From an uncultured Duncaniella sp. (GTDB lineage Bacteria > Bacteroidota > Bacteroidia > Bacteroidales > Muribaculaceae): 64,000 bases of DNA. Location of the stretch: the NCBI GenBank assembly GCA_958352885.1, contig CATWQI010000001.1:1-64000 (forward strand). The letters run 5' to 3'. This document shows positions 41,295 through 49,562 of this stretch, piece after piece. Position numbers and translations under genes: made by a program. The notes under the pieces are model-generated. The model was not told the origin of the DNA, ran no database searches, and saw only the letters and a list, made by a program, of their open reading frames with translations. Within the stretch, counting starts at the first letter, position 1, and every line of letters starts with the position of its first letter.

Positions 41295-41302
41295 TCAATA
41301 GA

Positions 41303-41557
41303 ATGATTATGGAGAATGTTTTTATTCTTGGGGACTCTAAGTTCCGTATTGGAGCAGATGGCCTTGTACAGACACATCAAAAGAACTGCCAGCCTCTTAA
41401 GTTCGTGACCGAAAAGCCACGAACAGCAACGAGTGTGCTTTTATCACTATCCACCGGGCTCTCACACGATAGAAATTACAACATCCATATTGCGCCACGC
41501 TCATTAAGCAGAAGTGATAATGAAGGCGGTGAAACTTTAATCAACTGTGAGCCATGA
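41303..41557 (+). CDS. Small hypothetical protein
   Basis: 84 aa (start at 41303; the ATG at 41309 is equally possible). Beta-rich N-terminus (VFILGDSKFRIGADGLVQTH), then polar text. No family recognised. It is tightly placed between the HTH gene (8 bp) and 41554 (4-bp overlap, ATGA), which supports it being translated. Confidence 0.5.
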   Translation: MIMENVFILGDSKFRIGADGLVQTHQKNCQPLKFVTEKPRTATSVLLSLSTGLSHDRNYNIHIAPRSLSRSDNEGGETLINCEP

Positions 41558-42033
41558 AGAGATACGCGAAATATATTAAGGCTCACCAGTCACTTAAGGA
41601 GTTAAGCGCACTGCTTGCTGATTTGCCGTCACCACGTACACGGTTCTTCAACTATTTAATGAGAGAAACCGGATTGGCTCCCAACACTTTGAAAATGGTG
41701 TTGTGTTCCACGCAGTCTGGAATCAACCCCGGAAATCTTGTTAAGAAGAGATTGTCAAATTCGTTGAGTTTGTCTGAGAAGTTACTTTTCCCGGATGACA
41801 GAAATGCCAAAGGTTCCCTCGTAAACATATACCATAACCTATTCAATAAATCCGTCGAATATAATGAACTGATTGATGATATATGCAAGGCCACCGGCGC
41901 ATCGCGCAAATCTGTGATTAGCTGGATGTATGGGCGGCATAGCCCTAAACAATACGCCAAAAGTAGAATCGCAATTCTTCTGGACTCATCTATGTATCAC
42001 CTTTTCCCTGATGGGGATGCAAAATCAACATAA
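41554..42033 (+). CDS. Hypothetical protein with HTH-like C-terminus
   Basis: 159 aa. Helical (HQSLKELSALLADLPSPRTR). Two short stretches look like XRE-type helices: RETGLAPNTLKMVLCSTQSG and DICKATGASRKSVISWMYGR. Each could contact DNA. It may act as a replication or copy-number regulator; unproven. ATGA overlap with the preceding gene. Confidence 0.55.
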   Translation: MKRYAKYIKAHQSLKELSALLADLPSPRTRFFNYLMRETGLAPNTLKMVLCSTQSGINPGNLVKKRLSNSLSLSEKLLFPDDRNAKGSLVNIYHNLFNKSVEYNELIDDICKATGASRKSVISWMYGRHSPKQYAKSRIAILLDSSMYHLFPDGDAKST

Positions 42034-42034
42034 G

Positions 42035-42229
42035 ATGATGAATCAGATTAAAGCCGATAAATGGTATTCTGTGTTCGAACTTGCCGATATGCTTGGGCGC
42101 ACCACAGATCAAGTAGCCTGCCTGATAGAAAAGGTTGGCAGTGCTATGAGAATCAAAAACTCATTAACGCTATTCAGCGGAAAGGAATTGGCTGCATTCC
42201 TGAGGTCGACTGAATGCAGAAAGGATTGA
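42035..42229 (+). CDS. Small HTH protein
   Basis: 64 aa from ATG 42035 (MMNQIKADKWYSVFELADML). An upstream frame (from 41930) overlaps the preceding gene and is not used. Compact HTH (FELADMLGRTTDQVACLIEK), C-terminal helix (GKELAAFLRSTE). It lies 3 bp before the DnaD-like gene. Probably a regulator of the replication module. Confidence 0.5.
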   Translation: MMNQIKADKWYSVFELADMLGRTTDQVACLIEKVGSAMRIKNSLTLFSGKELAAFLRSTECRKD

Positions 42230-42231
42230 CT

Positions 42232-43140
42232 ATGTACACGTCCGGATTCACACTGATATACAAGGATGAGGAACTTGACTGGCTCTTTCAGCATCCGAAA
42301 AAATTTTGTTGGTGGCTGTGGTTGAGAAACCATGCCGCCTCGAAGCCCTGCATTCAAGGTGCGGGAGCCACCGGCATCGTCGTTCATCTTCAATATGGAG
42401 AAGTTGCACCTACACTGTCATACCTCAAAAGGGTATGGAACGCCGATGAGCGATCAATCGCCGGTTTCCTCTCCGACCTTGAAGAGGAGGGTCGGATTAC
42501 ATTCCGTGAAGAGAAGGGAATCCGCATAATCAAGATTGTGCAGTATGAGAGGTTCTCTCCTCCTGCCGGCTATTTTCAGCGAAAAACCAGAGGTGGTATG
42601 TCGGGCGGCTTGTCGGGTGGGATGTCTGATGACATGCAAGATGAGAAGTACCACGAGCTGCATAATGAACCGTTGGCCGGGGTGTCGGATGAAATGGACG
42701 GTCAGATACGGGTAAATATAATAAATAAAAAAACTAATAAACAGGAAAATACTTTCTCTGATTCTTCCGCGCGAGAAAGGAGTTTTTATGAAGATTTAAA
42801 AAAATCAGATATGACCATTGAGCAAATGCTTTACAGCTTGAAGCCGGAAAACGGCAAAGAGGGTTTGATGCAGATGCTCGATGAGTTCATCAACTACTGC
42901 CTTGGCGCAGAAGATTACCATGACTCGTTCAAGGGCTTCAAACAGCACTTCATGAACTGGTCACGGGTCCAGATTCGACAAAACTCAAATGTAAAATCTA
43001 AATCAACACAAAATGGACAACAAGAAAAAGGGGCCGGCCAAACAAACGTCGCCCGACGCAGAGGTTCTGAAGGCAGCGCGAGAACTGCCGCAGACTACGA
43101 AAAGCCGTTTTCGCCTCCTGCTGGAGCCGAAGACGATTGA
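42232..43140 (+). CDS. Phage-type replication initiator-like protein (DnaD-like)
   Basis: 302 aa from ATG 42232, chosen because AGAAAGGA lies six bases upstream. N-terminal winged-helix text (ELDWLFQHPKKFCWWLWLRN, then SYLKRVWNADERSIAGFLSD) and a middle part rich in Gly/Met/Ser repeats (GGMSGGLSGGMSDD). The C-terminal helical domain (LMQMLDEFINYCLGAEDYHD, then FKGFKQHFMNWSRVQIRQNS) resembles the DnaD/DnaB-II fold of phage and plasmid initiators that load helicases. The two following ATPases would be the loaders. Its last 128 nt overlap the next gene in another frame. Confidence 0.6.
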   Translation: MYTSGFTLIYKDEELDWLFQHPKKFCWWLWLRNHAASKPCIQGAGATGIVVHLQYGEVAPTLSYLKRVWNADERSIAGFLSDLEEEGRITFREEKGIRIIKIVQYERFSPPAGYFQRKTRGGMSGGLSGGMSDDMQDEKYHELHNEPLAGVSDEMDGQIRVNIINKKTNKQENTFSDSSARERSFYEDLKKSDMTIEQMLYSLKPENGKEGLMQMLDEFINYCLGAEDYHDSFKGFKQHFMNWSRVQIRQNSNVKSKSTQNGQQEKGAGQTNVARRRGSEGSARTAADYEKPFSPPAGAEDD

Positions 43141-43714
43141 AGAAGTTCTCACCCGCTGCTTTTATGCAGTTGGCAGTGAAAGAGGCACAGAGATTGTCAC
43201 TGACGAATGTGACAAGAGAGCACTCGTTCACATCGCTGAAATGCTGACACATCCGGAGTCTCTCATAGGATTTGTCTTCTCCGGCTCGTATGATTCGGGC
43301 AAGACAACATTCATGCTGGTCTTCCAAAAGTTTCTCTGTCTGTTGAAAAAACATCCAAAAGCATGGGAGTATCAGGAAATCAACTCGTTGGATTGTAAAT
43401 TCATCCGAGCCGAGGAATTTCGGTACTCCTTGGCTTCCTACGAGACATTCGAGGAAGCGGCAAAAGCGCCGGTGCTCTTCCTTGATAACCTTGGTTACGA
43501 GGAGGAATGCACAAATGAGCGACTTGCCAAAACTTTGGTCAAGACACTTATCCGGTTCAGGTCTGACAATAGGCTTCTAACACTGATTGCCACGCCGTTT
43601 GACCCACAGACAATCCGAGAGACCTATGGCATCGAGGTAGCCCACAGACTTTTTACGGACTATTTCTGGTGCGATTGTTTCAGAGTTGAATCCAGCAACA
43701 CGAAGCATCCATGA
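43013..43714 (+). CDS. P-loop ATPase, DnaC-like
   Basis: 233 aa. Walker A FSGSYDSGKTTFMLVF (about 90-105), Walker B APVLFLDNLGYEEE (about 152-165). A basic N-terminus (MDNKKKGPAKQTSPDAEVLK) overlaps the DnaD-like gene by 128 nt in another frame. AAA proteins of the DnaC/IstB type load replicative helicase. It ends with a 4-bp overlap on the second ATPase gene. Confidence 0.75.
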   Translation: MDNKKKGPAKQTSPDAEVLKAARELPQTTKSRFRLLLEPKTIEEVLTRCFYAVGSERGTEIVTDECDKRALVHIAEMLTHPESLIGFVFSGSYDSGKTTFMLVFQKFLCLLKKHPKAWEYQEINSLDCKFIRAEEFRYSLASYETFEEAAKAPVLFLDNLGYEEECTNERLAKTLVKTLIRFRSDNRLLTLIATPFDPQTIRETYGIEVAHRLFTDYFWCDCFRVESSNTKHP

Positions 43715-44430
43715 GAAAGCAAGAATCACAGTCGCTCAGTGACATACTCGGTGAGTTCGGTATTACAGAGACCGAACTTACCGACCAGGTCGCTGCGGTC
43801 AAAGCGATGCACAAGATGGCCCCGTGTTTCCGCTTCAATCTCCCTCCAAGGGATGCCTACCTCATGTTGTACAAACTATACCAGGAGGAAGTGCTGGAGC
43901 GCTACGGCGACTTCATCAGTGATGACAATACCAAAGAGGTGGTTGCCAAGGTCATACAACATTTGACCCAACCATATCCGCAATCGGGCATGATGCTCTG
44001 CGGCGTGCCCGGCAACGGCAAGACCACGCTTGCCAAAGCTATCCTGAAGATGGCTCGGCAGCTCAACAGCAAAAGGGGCTTCGACTATATGGGAGAATAC
44101 TTTGAGTTTGGGTGGCGGTTCATCACTGCCACTGAGGTCTGCGAGTATTACAAGAATCAAGAAGACAGCCAGATACTCAAACTCAAAAACATACCATTGT
44201 TGGTCATAGATGACTTGGGCGAGGAACCGTGTGAGGTCTTGTCATTTGGCACTCCGGCTCATCCTGTAAGGCGATTGATAGAGAAACGCTATGAGACATT
44301 GAGTTTCACAATCATCACTACCAATCTTGTGTCCGATGATCTGTTCAAGCAATATGGCTGGAGGGTCGTTGACCGCATACAGGAAATATACACAAAAATC
44401 ATTCACCCCGGTAAATCTTACAGAAAATGA
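43711..44430 (+). CDS. dnaC: DnaC-like AAA ATPase (helicase loader)
   Basis: 239 aa. Walker A MLCGVPGNGKTTLAKAILKM (about 91-110), Walker B LLVIDDLGEE (about 161-170), sensor-1 FTIITTNLVSD and the Arg finger region (GWRVVDRIQEIYTKI). It should load a hexameric helicase at the element origin. It overlaps the previous ATPase and the XRE gene (ATGA), so the module is translationally coupled. Two successive related ATPases suggest a hetero-oligomeric loader or a split function. Confidence 0.8.
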   Translation: MRKQESQSLSDILGEFGITETELTDQVAAVKAMHKMAPCFRFNLPPRDAYLMLYKLYQEEVLERYGDFISDDNTKEVVAKVIQHLTQPYPQSGMMLCGVPGNGKTTLAKAILKMARQLNSKRGFDYMGEYFEFGWRFITATEVCEYYKNQEDSQILKLKNIPLLVIDDLGEEPCEVLSFGTPAHPVRRLIEKRYETLSFTIITTNLVSDDLFKQYGWRVVDRIQEIYTKIIHPGKSYRK

Positions 44431-45008
44431 AACTGATAAATCTCAGACAGTTCCGCAAGGAACAAGGCTTGACGCAAAAACAGTTTGCAGAGTCAATGAA
44501 GATTCCCCAAAGTACGGTCTCCTATCTGGAGAACGGGCGACAGGAAGTGACAGACTATCTGCTTTCACGGATAGCCAAGCATTACCATGTGGACAACATC
44601 GAGGATTATGTCTATGAACGCGACTCATTCGTAGACCCGCGATGTGTGCAGTCTTTAATGGACCATTCCTTCATGCAGAGATATGACGGGGATTGGAACA
44701 ACGTGACTCCAATCGACATAATAGAGGGCTTTCCCATAATCTGCAAGATTGGTCGGGTATCATTAAGCAAGGATGGTATCATCCTTATCGACCGCAACAA
44801 AGGGTTGGGTTACAGACTTACGCCCTTGATAATTCGCCCCGACGAGTTTGAAGATTCAAGTCTTCTCTACAGGCTCACTACAAAGGAATGGTTCGACGAT
44901 GAATTGTTTGAAGACTTCAAACGGGCCTACTTCATCTGTTGTAAACTCGCCGAAATCCATCCAATGAGGCAGGTCTCTGATAGCAAACCACCCAAAACAG
45001 GTGTATGA
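44427..45008 (+). CDS. XRE-family regulator with C-terminal domain
   Basis: 193 aa. N-terminal XRE HTH (LTQKQFAESMKIPQSTVSYL, about 15-34) and a C-terminal region of about 120 residues (FPIICKIGRVSLSKDGIILI, then EWFDDELFEDFKRAYFICCK) without a recognised family. Probably a repressor; the nearest palindrome is 45015-45039, immediately downstream and upstream of the RloA-like gene, so it may control that pair. Confidence 0.75.
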   Translation: MKLINLRQFRKEQGLTQKQFAESMKIPQSTVSYLENGRQEVTDYLLSRIAKHYHVDNIEDYVYERDSFVDPRCVQSLMDHSFMQRYDGDWNNVTPIDIIEGFPIICKIGRVSLSKDGIILIDRNKGLGYRLTPLIIRPDEFEDSSLLYRLTTKEWFDDELFEDFKRAYFICCKLAEIHPMRQVSDSKPPKTGV

Positions 45009-45014
45009 TAGCTA

Positions 45015-45072
45015 TTTTGTGAGAAAATATCTCACAAAACAAACTCTGTTTGAAAAATTATTGTTATCTTTG
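45015..45072 (+). promoter_or_regulatory. Operator palindrome and promoter of the RloAB-like pair
   Basis: TTTTGTGAGA (45015-45024) and TCTCACAAAA (45030-45039) form a perfect 10-bp inverted repeat. The -7 box TATCTTTG (45065-45072) follows; no TTG lies at -33. The palindrome occupies the -50 to -25 region, the classical place for a repressor or activator. Confidence 0.65.
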
Positions 45073-45095
45073 CATAACGAAAAACAAATAGAGCC

Positions 45096-46295
45096 ATGTT
45101 AGTAAACTTCACATTCAAGAATTTCCGGTCGTTTCGGGATGAGATGACCCTCTCAATGGAGGCTGCTTCCATTCAGGAGTTGGCCGGTTCGGTTGTGCCG
45201 GCGGCAGACGAGAATCTTCTTCCTGTAGCCGTGATGTATGGTGCCAACTCAAGTGGCAAAAGCAATGTGCTCAAAGCATTGAGGGCCATGCGCGACGTGC
45301 TGCTCAACTCCGTCAAGTTGAATCCCAAGGACAAACTTGATGCTGAGCCGTTCTGCCTGAACATGACCTCCGGTGATGAACCGACATCCTTTGAAATTCA
45401 GTTTACTATCGGTGAATCCAAGTATCGCTACGGTTTCGACTACAACGCCGAAGCAATTCTCAACGAATGGCTCTATGAGAAGCGAAAAGGAGAGCGTGAA
45501 TTTGAATTGTTCCTCCGTAGTGGCGACGAGTTCAAGATTTCAAAGACCCGTTTCAGCGAGGGCATCGGCAAACAGGATTCCACTCCGGCCAATAGATTGT
45601 TCGTATCTCTCGTGGCCCAGCTCAACGGCAAGGTGTCACAGGCAATCCTCGACTGGTTCACCAATATGGACTACATGTCGGGGATGGATGGCAAAGAATA
45701 TGTTGGCAAGACATTGAAAATGTTGATGTACAACCAGGAAGGAGGTGATGAAGTAATGCGCCTCTTTGAGCAGACAAACCTAGGTTTTCACGGCATTGAA
45801 GTAAACGCCAAATTGGATGACAAGTTTTCGCTCGACTCCAAGACGATTCATAACATCTTCAATGAGGATGGCACCGTCGTCGAGCAGCGCAGTTTTCCCA
45901 CTGACAAAATGGAATCGGAGGGCACCAAGAAACTCATCGAGATTGCCGGACCAATCTTCGATGCCATTCTTAACGGAAAGGTTTTGATTGTAGATGAGCT
46001 GGATGCCAAACTACATCCGTTCCTCACCAGAAAAATCATCGGACTTTTTATGGACAAGGAAATCAACAAAAAGAGTGCACAGCTTATTTTTGCCACCCAC
46101 GACACCAATCTGCTGAATCTCCAGTACCTACGCCGCGACCAGATTTGGTTCACCGAGAAAGATAAGACCGATTCCTCGGAACTTTACTCATTGGTGGAGT
46201 TCCGCGATGATGCCGGCAACAAGGTACGCAATGACCGCAATATTGAAAAAGACTACATCAATGGTCGCTACGGTGCCATTCCTTTTATGAACTGA
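45096..46295 (+). CDS. RloA/AbiLi-like AAA ATPase
   Basis: 399 aa. ABC/SMC-type AAA_15/21 ATPase: N-terminal FKNFRSFRDEMTLSM, Walker A VMYGANSSGKSNVLKALRAM (about 48-67), signature-like KMESEGTKKLIEIAGPIFDA, Walker B GKVLIVDELDAKLHP, and switch His ATHDTNLL. With the RloB-like gene 1 bp downstream it matches AbiL-type abortive infection or RloAB pairs: an ATPase sensor plus Toprim-like partner. Cargo between replication and tra genes. Confidence 0.85.
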   Translation: MLVNFTFKNFRSFRDEMTLSMEAASIQELAGSVVPAADENLLPVAVMYGANSSGKSNVLKALRAMRDVLLNSVKLNPKDKLDAEPFCLNMTSGDEPTSFEIQFTIGESKYRYGFDYNAEAILNEWLYEKRKGEREFELFLRSGDEFKISKTRFSEGIGKQDSTPANRLFVSLVAQLNGKVSQAILDWFTNMDYMSGMDGKEYVGKTLKMLMYNQEGGDEVMRLFEQTNLGFHGIEVNAKLDDKFSLDSKTIHNIFNEDGTVVEQRSFPTDKMESEGTKKLIEIAGPIFDAILNGKVLIVDELDAKLHPFLTRKIIGLFMDKEINKKSAQLIFATHDTNLLNLQYLRRDQIWFTEKDKTDSSELYSLVEFRDDAGNKVRNDRNIEKDYINGRYGAIPFMN

Positions 46296-46296
46296 T

Positions 46297-46989
46297 ATGG
46301 GACAGTTGCCGAAATCCAAGATAGAGCAGCTCAAACGCGAAAAGCGTGAGGCAAAGGCTGCAAAGAAACGCAAAGTTGCCACGCGCGACAAGATTGTGCG
46401 TTTCCTGATTGTATGTGAGGGTGAGCGTACTGAGCCGAATTATTTCAAGGGATTAGTCAAAGACCGCTACTCGGAGGTGCGCTCCGAAGAAATTGTAGGC
46501 GAAGGAAAATCCACCTGTGCATTAGTAAAGAAGACAGAGGAAATCCGGTCACGCCTTGAACACCAACGACAGCTGCGGTTCGACCGTGTATGGGTAGTGT
46601 TTGACAAGGATGACTTCAACGACTTCAATGAGGCTATAGCGCTTGCAAAGAGCAAAGGCTATATGCCAGGCTGGAGCAACGAAGCGTTTGAGTTGTGGTA
46701 TCTGTTTCATTTCGTTTATCTCGACAGTGCCATCAGCCGAGCTGACTACATAAAGAAACTCGAAAACGAGATTCAGAAGAAGCCCGGCTACGAAGAGTAT
46801 CGATACAAGAAGAATGACAAAGGGATATATGCTTTACTCCAAAGCATTGGCAGTGAGACATTGGCAAAAGAAAGAGCGGCGAGGCTGCGCGAGTTCTTTA
46901 TAGAATCGGTGGACTATAAATCGCATAAGCCATCTACAACTGTTGATTTGCTGGTTGAGGAACTGGAGCATCCCGAAAAGTTGCTCTAA
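46297..46989 (+). CDS. rloB: RloB/AbiLii-like protein
   Basis: 230 aa. Basic N-terminus (KIEQLKREKREAKAAKKRKV), then FLIVCEGERTEPNYFKGLVK (Toprim-like EGxxTE motif) and the acidic RVWVVFDKDDFNDFNEAI, typical of RloB. EAFELWYLFHF follows. Likely the nuclease or effector of the pair with 45096-46295. A terminator lies downstream. Confidence 0.85.
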   Translation: MGQLPKSKIEQLKREKREAKAAKKRKVATRDKIVRFLIVCEGERTEPNYFKGLVKDRYSEVRSEEIVGEGKSTCALVKKTEEIRSRLEHQRQLRFDRVWVVFDKDDFNDFNEAIALAKSKGYMPGWSNEAFELWYLFHFVYLDSAISRADYIKKLENEIQKKPGYEEYRYKKNDKGIYALLQSIGSETLAKERAARLREFFIESVDYKSHKPSTTVDLLVEELEHPEKLL

Positions 46990-47019
46990 CATATAAGAGG
47001 CAATAGAGACAAAATAAGG

Positions 47020-47058
47020 CAAACCCCTGGGCGGTCGGTGTGATTGCTCAGGGGTTTG
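47020..47058. terminator. Bidirectional terminator
   Basis: CAAACCCCTG (47020-47029) pairs with CAGGGGTTTG (47049-47058) between the converging RloB-like and 186-aa genes. Confidence 0.75.
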
Positions 47059-47064
47059 TTGCGT

Positions 47065-47625
47065 TCAGACCTCCTTATATTCGTGGAGATAGATGTAGGA
47101 CTCGCCATCCTCGCCCCAAGCGAGATTGAGGGCTTCGACATCATCTGCGGTGATGATGTTGGTATCGGAAATCTTCTCGATGTAGCGGAAAGCCTCGTCA
47201 ATGGTCTCAAAGTATTCGTGGAGATAATCGCCTTTCGGTGGCAGGGCATCCACATAATAGTTGTCGGGGAACCATCTGTGTTCGGGGTGGTCGCGTTTGA
47301 GGTAGACCTCGCATCCCGGCTCTTCTGCGATGAAGTAGGCTTGAAGCGTCTTGAACTTCGAGCAGATGAAATCCCAAGCCTCGTAAATAGGCTCCCAAGC
47401 GGACTCTTGATGGAAGCGGATGCAGTTGCTCTCGCGGTCGAGGTCATCCCACCAACCTCTTACATAAAGGTGTTCTGGGATAGAGCCGTTGAGTTCTTTG
47501 ACTATGTGACCCACCCGGTTGCCGTTCTCCTTTTCCTTTTCAAGTTTGAGCATAAGGGCGTAGAGGGTGTCAAGCTCGGAAGCGTCGCCTGTGATACGAT
47601 AAGTGCTGTCGCAATAGTTAGCCAT
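47065..47625 (-). CDS. YubB-like (ferredoxin-fold) hypothetical protein
   Basis: 186 aa. Begins MANYCDSTYRITGDASELDT; the WDDLDRESN, IRFHQESAWEPIYEAWDFIC and YLHEYFETIDEAFRYIEKIS segments recall YubB/DUF1281-type proteins of plasmids and phages. No catalytic motif. It is the only minus-strand gene in E3, divergent from the tra operon and preceded by a structured leader (47694-47825). Confidence 0.6.
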   Translation of the reverse strand: MANYCDSTYRITGDASELDTLYALMLKLEKEKENGNRVGHIVKELNGSIPEHLYVRGWWDDLDRESNCIRFHQESAWEPIYEAWDFICSKFKTLQAYFIAEEPGCEVYLKRDHPEHRWFPDNYYVDALPPKGDYLHEYFETIDEAFRYIEKISDTNIITADDVEALNLAWGEDGESYIYLHEYKEV

Positions 47626-47693
47626 ATCATTAAGATTTTAAATTGTTGAACTGATTTTTGATTTCTTCCCTCACTTTAAGAACCTTTGTTCCT

Positions 47694-47825
47694 CCGTGAG
47701 AGCCAAGTTTTATACGCAACCAATATCAGCGTAAAGAGGCATATCCGACAAGGTTTTTGAAGAAACACCACCTGCCCTTGGCATTATGCTCCGCTGATAA
47801 CTTCGCGGTTAAAACTATCTCACGG
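47694..47825. ncRNA. Nested-stem RNA candidate between divergent genes
   Basis: Three nested pairings: CCGTGAGA (47694-47701) with TCTCACGG (47818-47825); TATCAGCG (47724-47731) with CGCTGATA (47792-47799); CAAGG (47749-47753) with CCTTG (47776-47780). The 132-nt block lies in the leader of the minus-strand gene at 47065 or upstream of the tra operon; the strand is unknown. The rest of the 47626-47975 gap also holds the GCTTCAA/TTGAAGC stem near 47830-47855. Confidence 0.5.
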
Positions 47826-47975
47826 GGAACTGGGCTTCAACAATCACGATTGAAGCAGGTCGTGCCAAAATGTAGTGCCTATAATATGATTTGCATAAAC
47901 AGTCTTAAATAAAAGGCTGTCAATCAGCGAATAATTCCAGATTACACATTTATACTTTTCCTTTGCATCACAATT

Positions 47976-48482
47976 TTGAAAGATGGACTAAAAAACAAAT
48001 TCATGAGCGCATTTGGAATATTCGCATTGATACTTACCATCGCCTACATCATATACTTCATTGTAGTGATTGTACGCGATGTCGCGGCTGGCCGCAAGTC
48101 GGGCGACGACAGTTCGCAGACCGAGACTTTCGACACATCATTCATGGAAGAGCAATCCGTGCAAGTAACGGAAACCCGGGAAGGCTTCTCAGTCGGCAAT
48201 CAGGAGGTTGCCGCGACTCCCGTCGCCGAGGTTGCCGGAAATATCACGGAAGAACCGGAAGACAAAAGTGCCGAGGCGGAGGCGTTGAAGGTCAAGTTGG
48301 CCGAGACAATGCCGGAAGCGGTGGAAATGATAGCCGAGGTAAGCCTCGACGAGAACGAGATGATGGACAGAATTCAGGGATATAGTGCCGCCCCCGATGC
48401 CGGAAATATCTGGGTAAAGCGCATCCCCGCCGAGAAAGACATTTCGACGGATAACGATGCGGGCGGCTTGGACCATTATTAA
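47976..48482 (+). CDS. Membrane protein leading the tra operon
   Basis: 168 aa. TTG start at 47976 (MKDGLKNKFMSAFGIFALIL); an ATG at 48003 is also possible. One TM segment (about 10-33, MSAFGIFALILTIAYIIYFIVVIV), then an acidic, Glu/Ala-rich tail likely outside the membrane. No known family. It overlaps the next gene by 26 bp, so it belongs to the tra operon, taking the place of a TraA-D type gene. Function unknown. Confidence 0.6.
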   Translation: MKDGLKNKFMSAFGIFALILTIAYIIYFIVVIVRDVAAGRKSGDDSSQTETFDTSFMEEQSVQVTETREGFSVGNQEVAATPVAEVAGNITEEPEDKSAEAEALKVKLAETMPEAVEMIAEVSLDENEMMDRIQGYSAAPDAGNIWVKRIPAEKDISTDNDAGGLDHY

Positions 48483-48807
48483 GAAAGCTCTTCCACAGGG
48501 CATCTTCGCCCTGTGTCTCCTATGTGCCGGCTCCGCATCAGCCAAGTGTGGCGGTGTGGATTATAGCTGGGGAGCGGATGCCCTGGCAAAGCAACATGAT
48601 TTCGTGGTAACGATGATGCTCTATGTCCTATACCTTATATATGCTGTGGCCTCAGTGGTGGTAATCTACGCCTCGTTGCAGATATACATCAAGATGAACA
48701 CCGGAGAGGACGGTGTGAAGAAAGAGATAATGATGGTGGTCGGAGCCTGTCTATTTCTGATAGGCGCATCCACCGTATTCCCGGCTTTCTTTGGATACAG
48801 AATCTGA
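48457..48807 (+). CDS. traE: DUF4134 pilin-like protein (first copy)
   Basis: 116 aa. Signal peptide (IFALCLLCAGSASA, about 16-29), then two TM helices (about 50-72 and 90-112), the VirB2-like layout of DUF4134. It probably forms or supports the conjugative pilus. Its homologue follows at 48878-49237; having two such genes is typical of these operons, though the relation of the copies is not known. Confidence 0.8.
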   Translation: MRAAWTIIKKALPQGIFALCLLCAGSASAKCGGVDYSWGADALAKQHDFVVTMMLYVLYLIYAVASVVVIYASLQIYIKMNTGEDGVKKEIMMVVGACLFLIGASTVFPAFFGYRI

Positions 48808-48877
48808 TTTATTTGACTTCAATATTTTAACATAACCAATCATTTAATTCAAAAACAAACCAAAATTCCCAGATTTT

Positions 48878-49237
48878 ATGTTCAAAAAAATCGCAAACAA
48901 GCTCAAGGGCTTCTTCGGAAGCGAGCGTGTGCAAATGTTCTGCATGATGATGATTGTCGGCTCCGTGGCCATGTTCGCCCAGAACTCGGCCGGCAATTAT
49001 GAGGCCGGAACCACGGCGCTGTCTACTGTGACCGAGGAAATCGCCAAGTATGTCCCCATCGTCGTGAAGCTATGCTACGCCATTGCCGGTGTCGTCGCCA
49101 TCGTGGGCGCAATCTCGGTCTACATTAAGATGAACAACGAGGAGCAGGATGTCAAGAAGTCCATCATGATGATCGTGGGCGCATGTATCTTCCTTGTAGC
49201 CGCAGCCCAGGCGCTTCCTCTGTTCTTCGGTCTCTGA
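48878..49237 (+). CDS. traE: DUF4134 pilin-like protein (second copy)
   Basis: 119 aa. N-terminal signal-like segment (VQMFCMMMIVGSVAMFAQNS), two TM helices (about 62-82, IVVKLCYAIAGVVAIVGAIS, and about 95-117), matching DUF4134/TraE of CTnDOT-type systems. Probable pilin. It lies 3 bp before traF. Confidence 0.85.
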   Translation: MFKKIANKLKGFFGSERVQMFCMMMIVGSVAMFAQNSAGNYEAGTTALSTVTEEIAKYVPIVVKLCYAIAGVVAIVGAISVYIKMNNEEQDVKKSIMMIVGACIFLVAAAQALPLFFGL

Positions 49238-49240
49238 TTC

Positions 49241-49540
49241 ATGACGGCAGCAAGCAAGGAAAGCCATCCTTCATATCCCATGTTCAAGGGGCTTCAGCGG
49301 CCTCTTGAACTGATGGGATTGCAAGGGCGGTACATCTATTGGGCGGCTGCGGCTGCCGGGAGTGCTATCGTCGGGTTCATTGTCCTGTATATCGCTCTCG
49401 GATTTGTCGCCGGTCTGATAACTCTTGTGGCTGTCATAGCCGTTGGAGCATCATTCATAATGATCAAGCAGCGGAAAGGTCTCCACTCAAAAAAATGTGA
49501 CAAAGGAGTGTTTGCCTACGCCCGTTCAAAAAATCTTTAA
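49241..49540 (+). CDS. traF: TraF-like inner-membrane protein (DUF4133)
   Basis: 99 aa. FKGLQRPLELMGLQGRYIYW then two TM helices (about 32-50 and 52-75, AAAAAGSAIVGFIVLYIALG) and a basic end. DUF4133 proteins correspond to VirB3, next to the VirB4-type ATPase. The order traE-traF-lipoprotein-traG is normal except for the lipoprotein insertion. Confidence 0.85.
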   Translation: MTAASKESHPSYPMFKGLQRPLELMGLQGRYIYWAAAAAGSAIVGFIVLYIALGFVAGLITLVAVIAVGASFIMIKQRKGLHSKKCDKGVFAYARSKNL

Positions 49541-49562
49541 CCACTATTGCAACACCTGTCAG

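Noticed and set aside
47963..48385. Arg/Gly-rich 140-codon frame
   Set aside because: Overlaps the tra leading gene in another frame and has low-complexity composition typical of a shadow frame.
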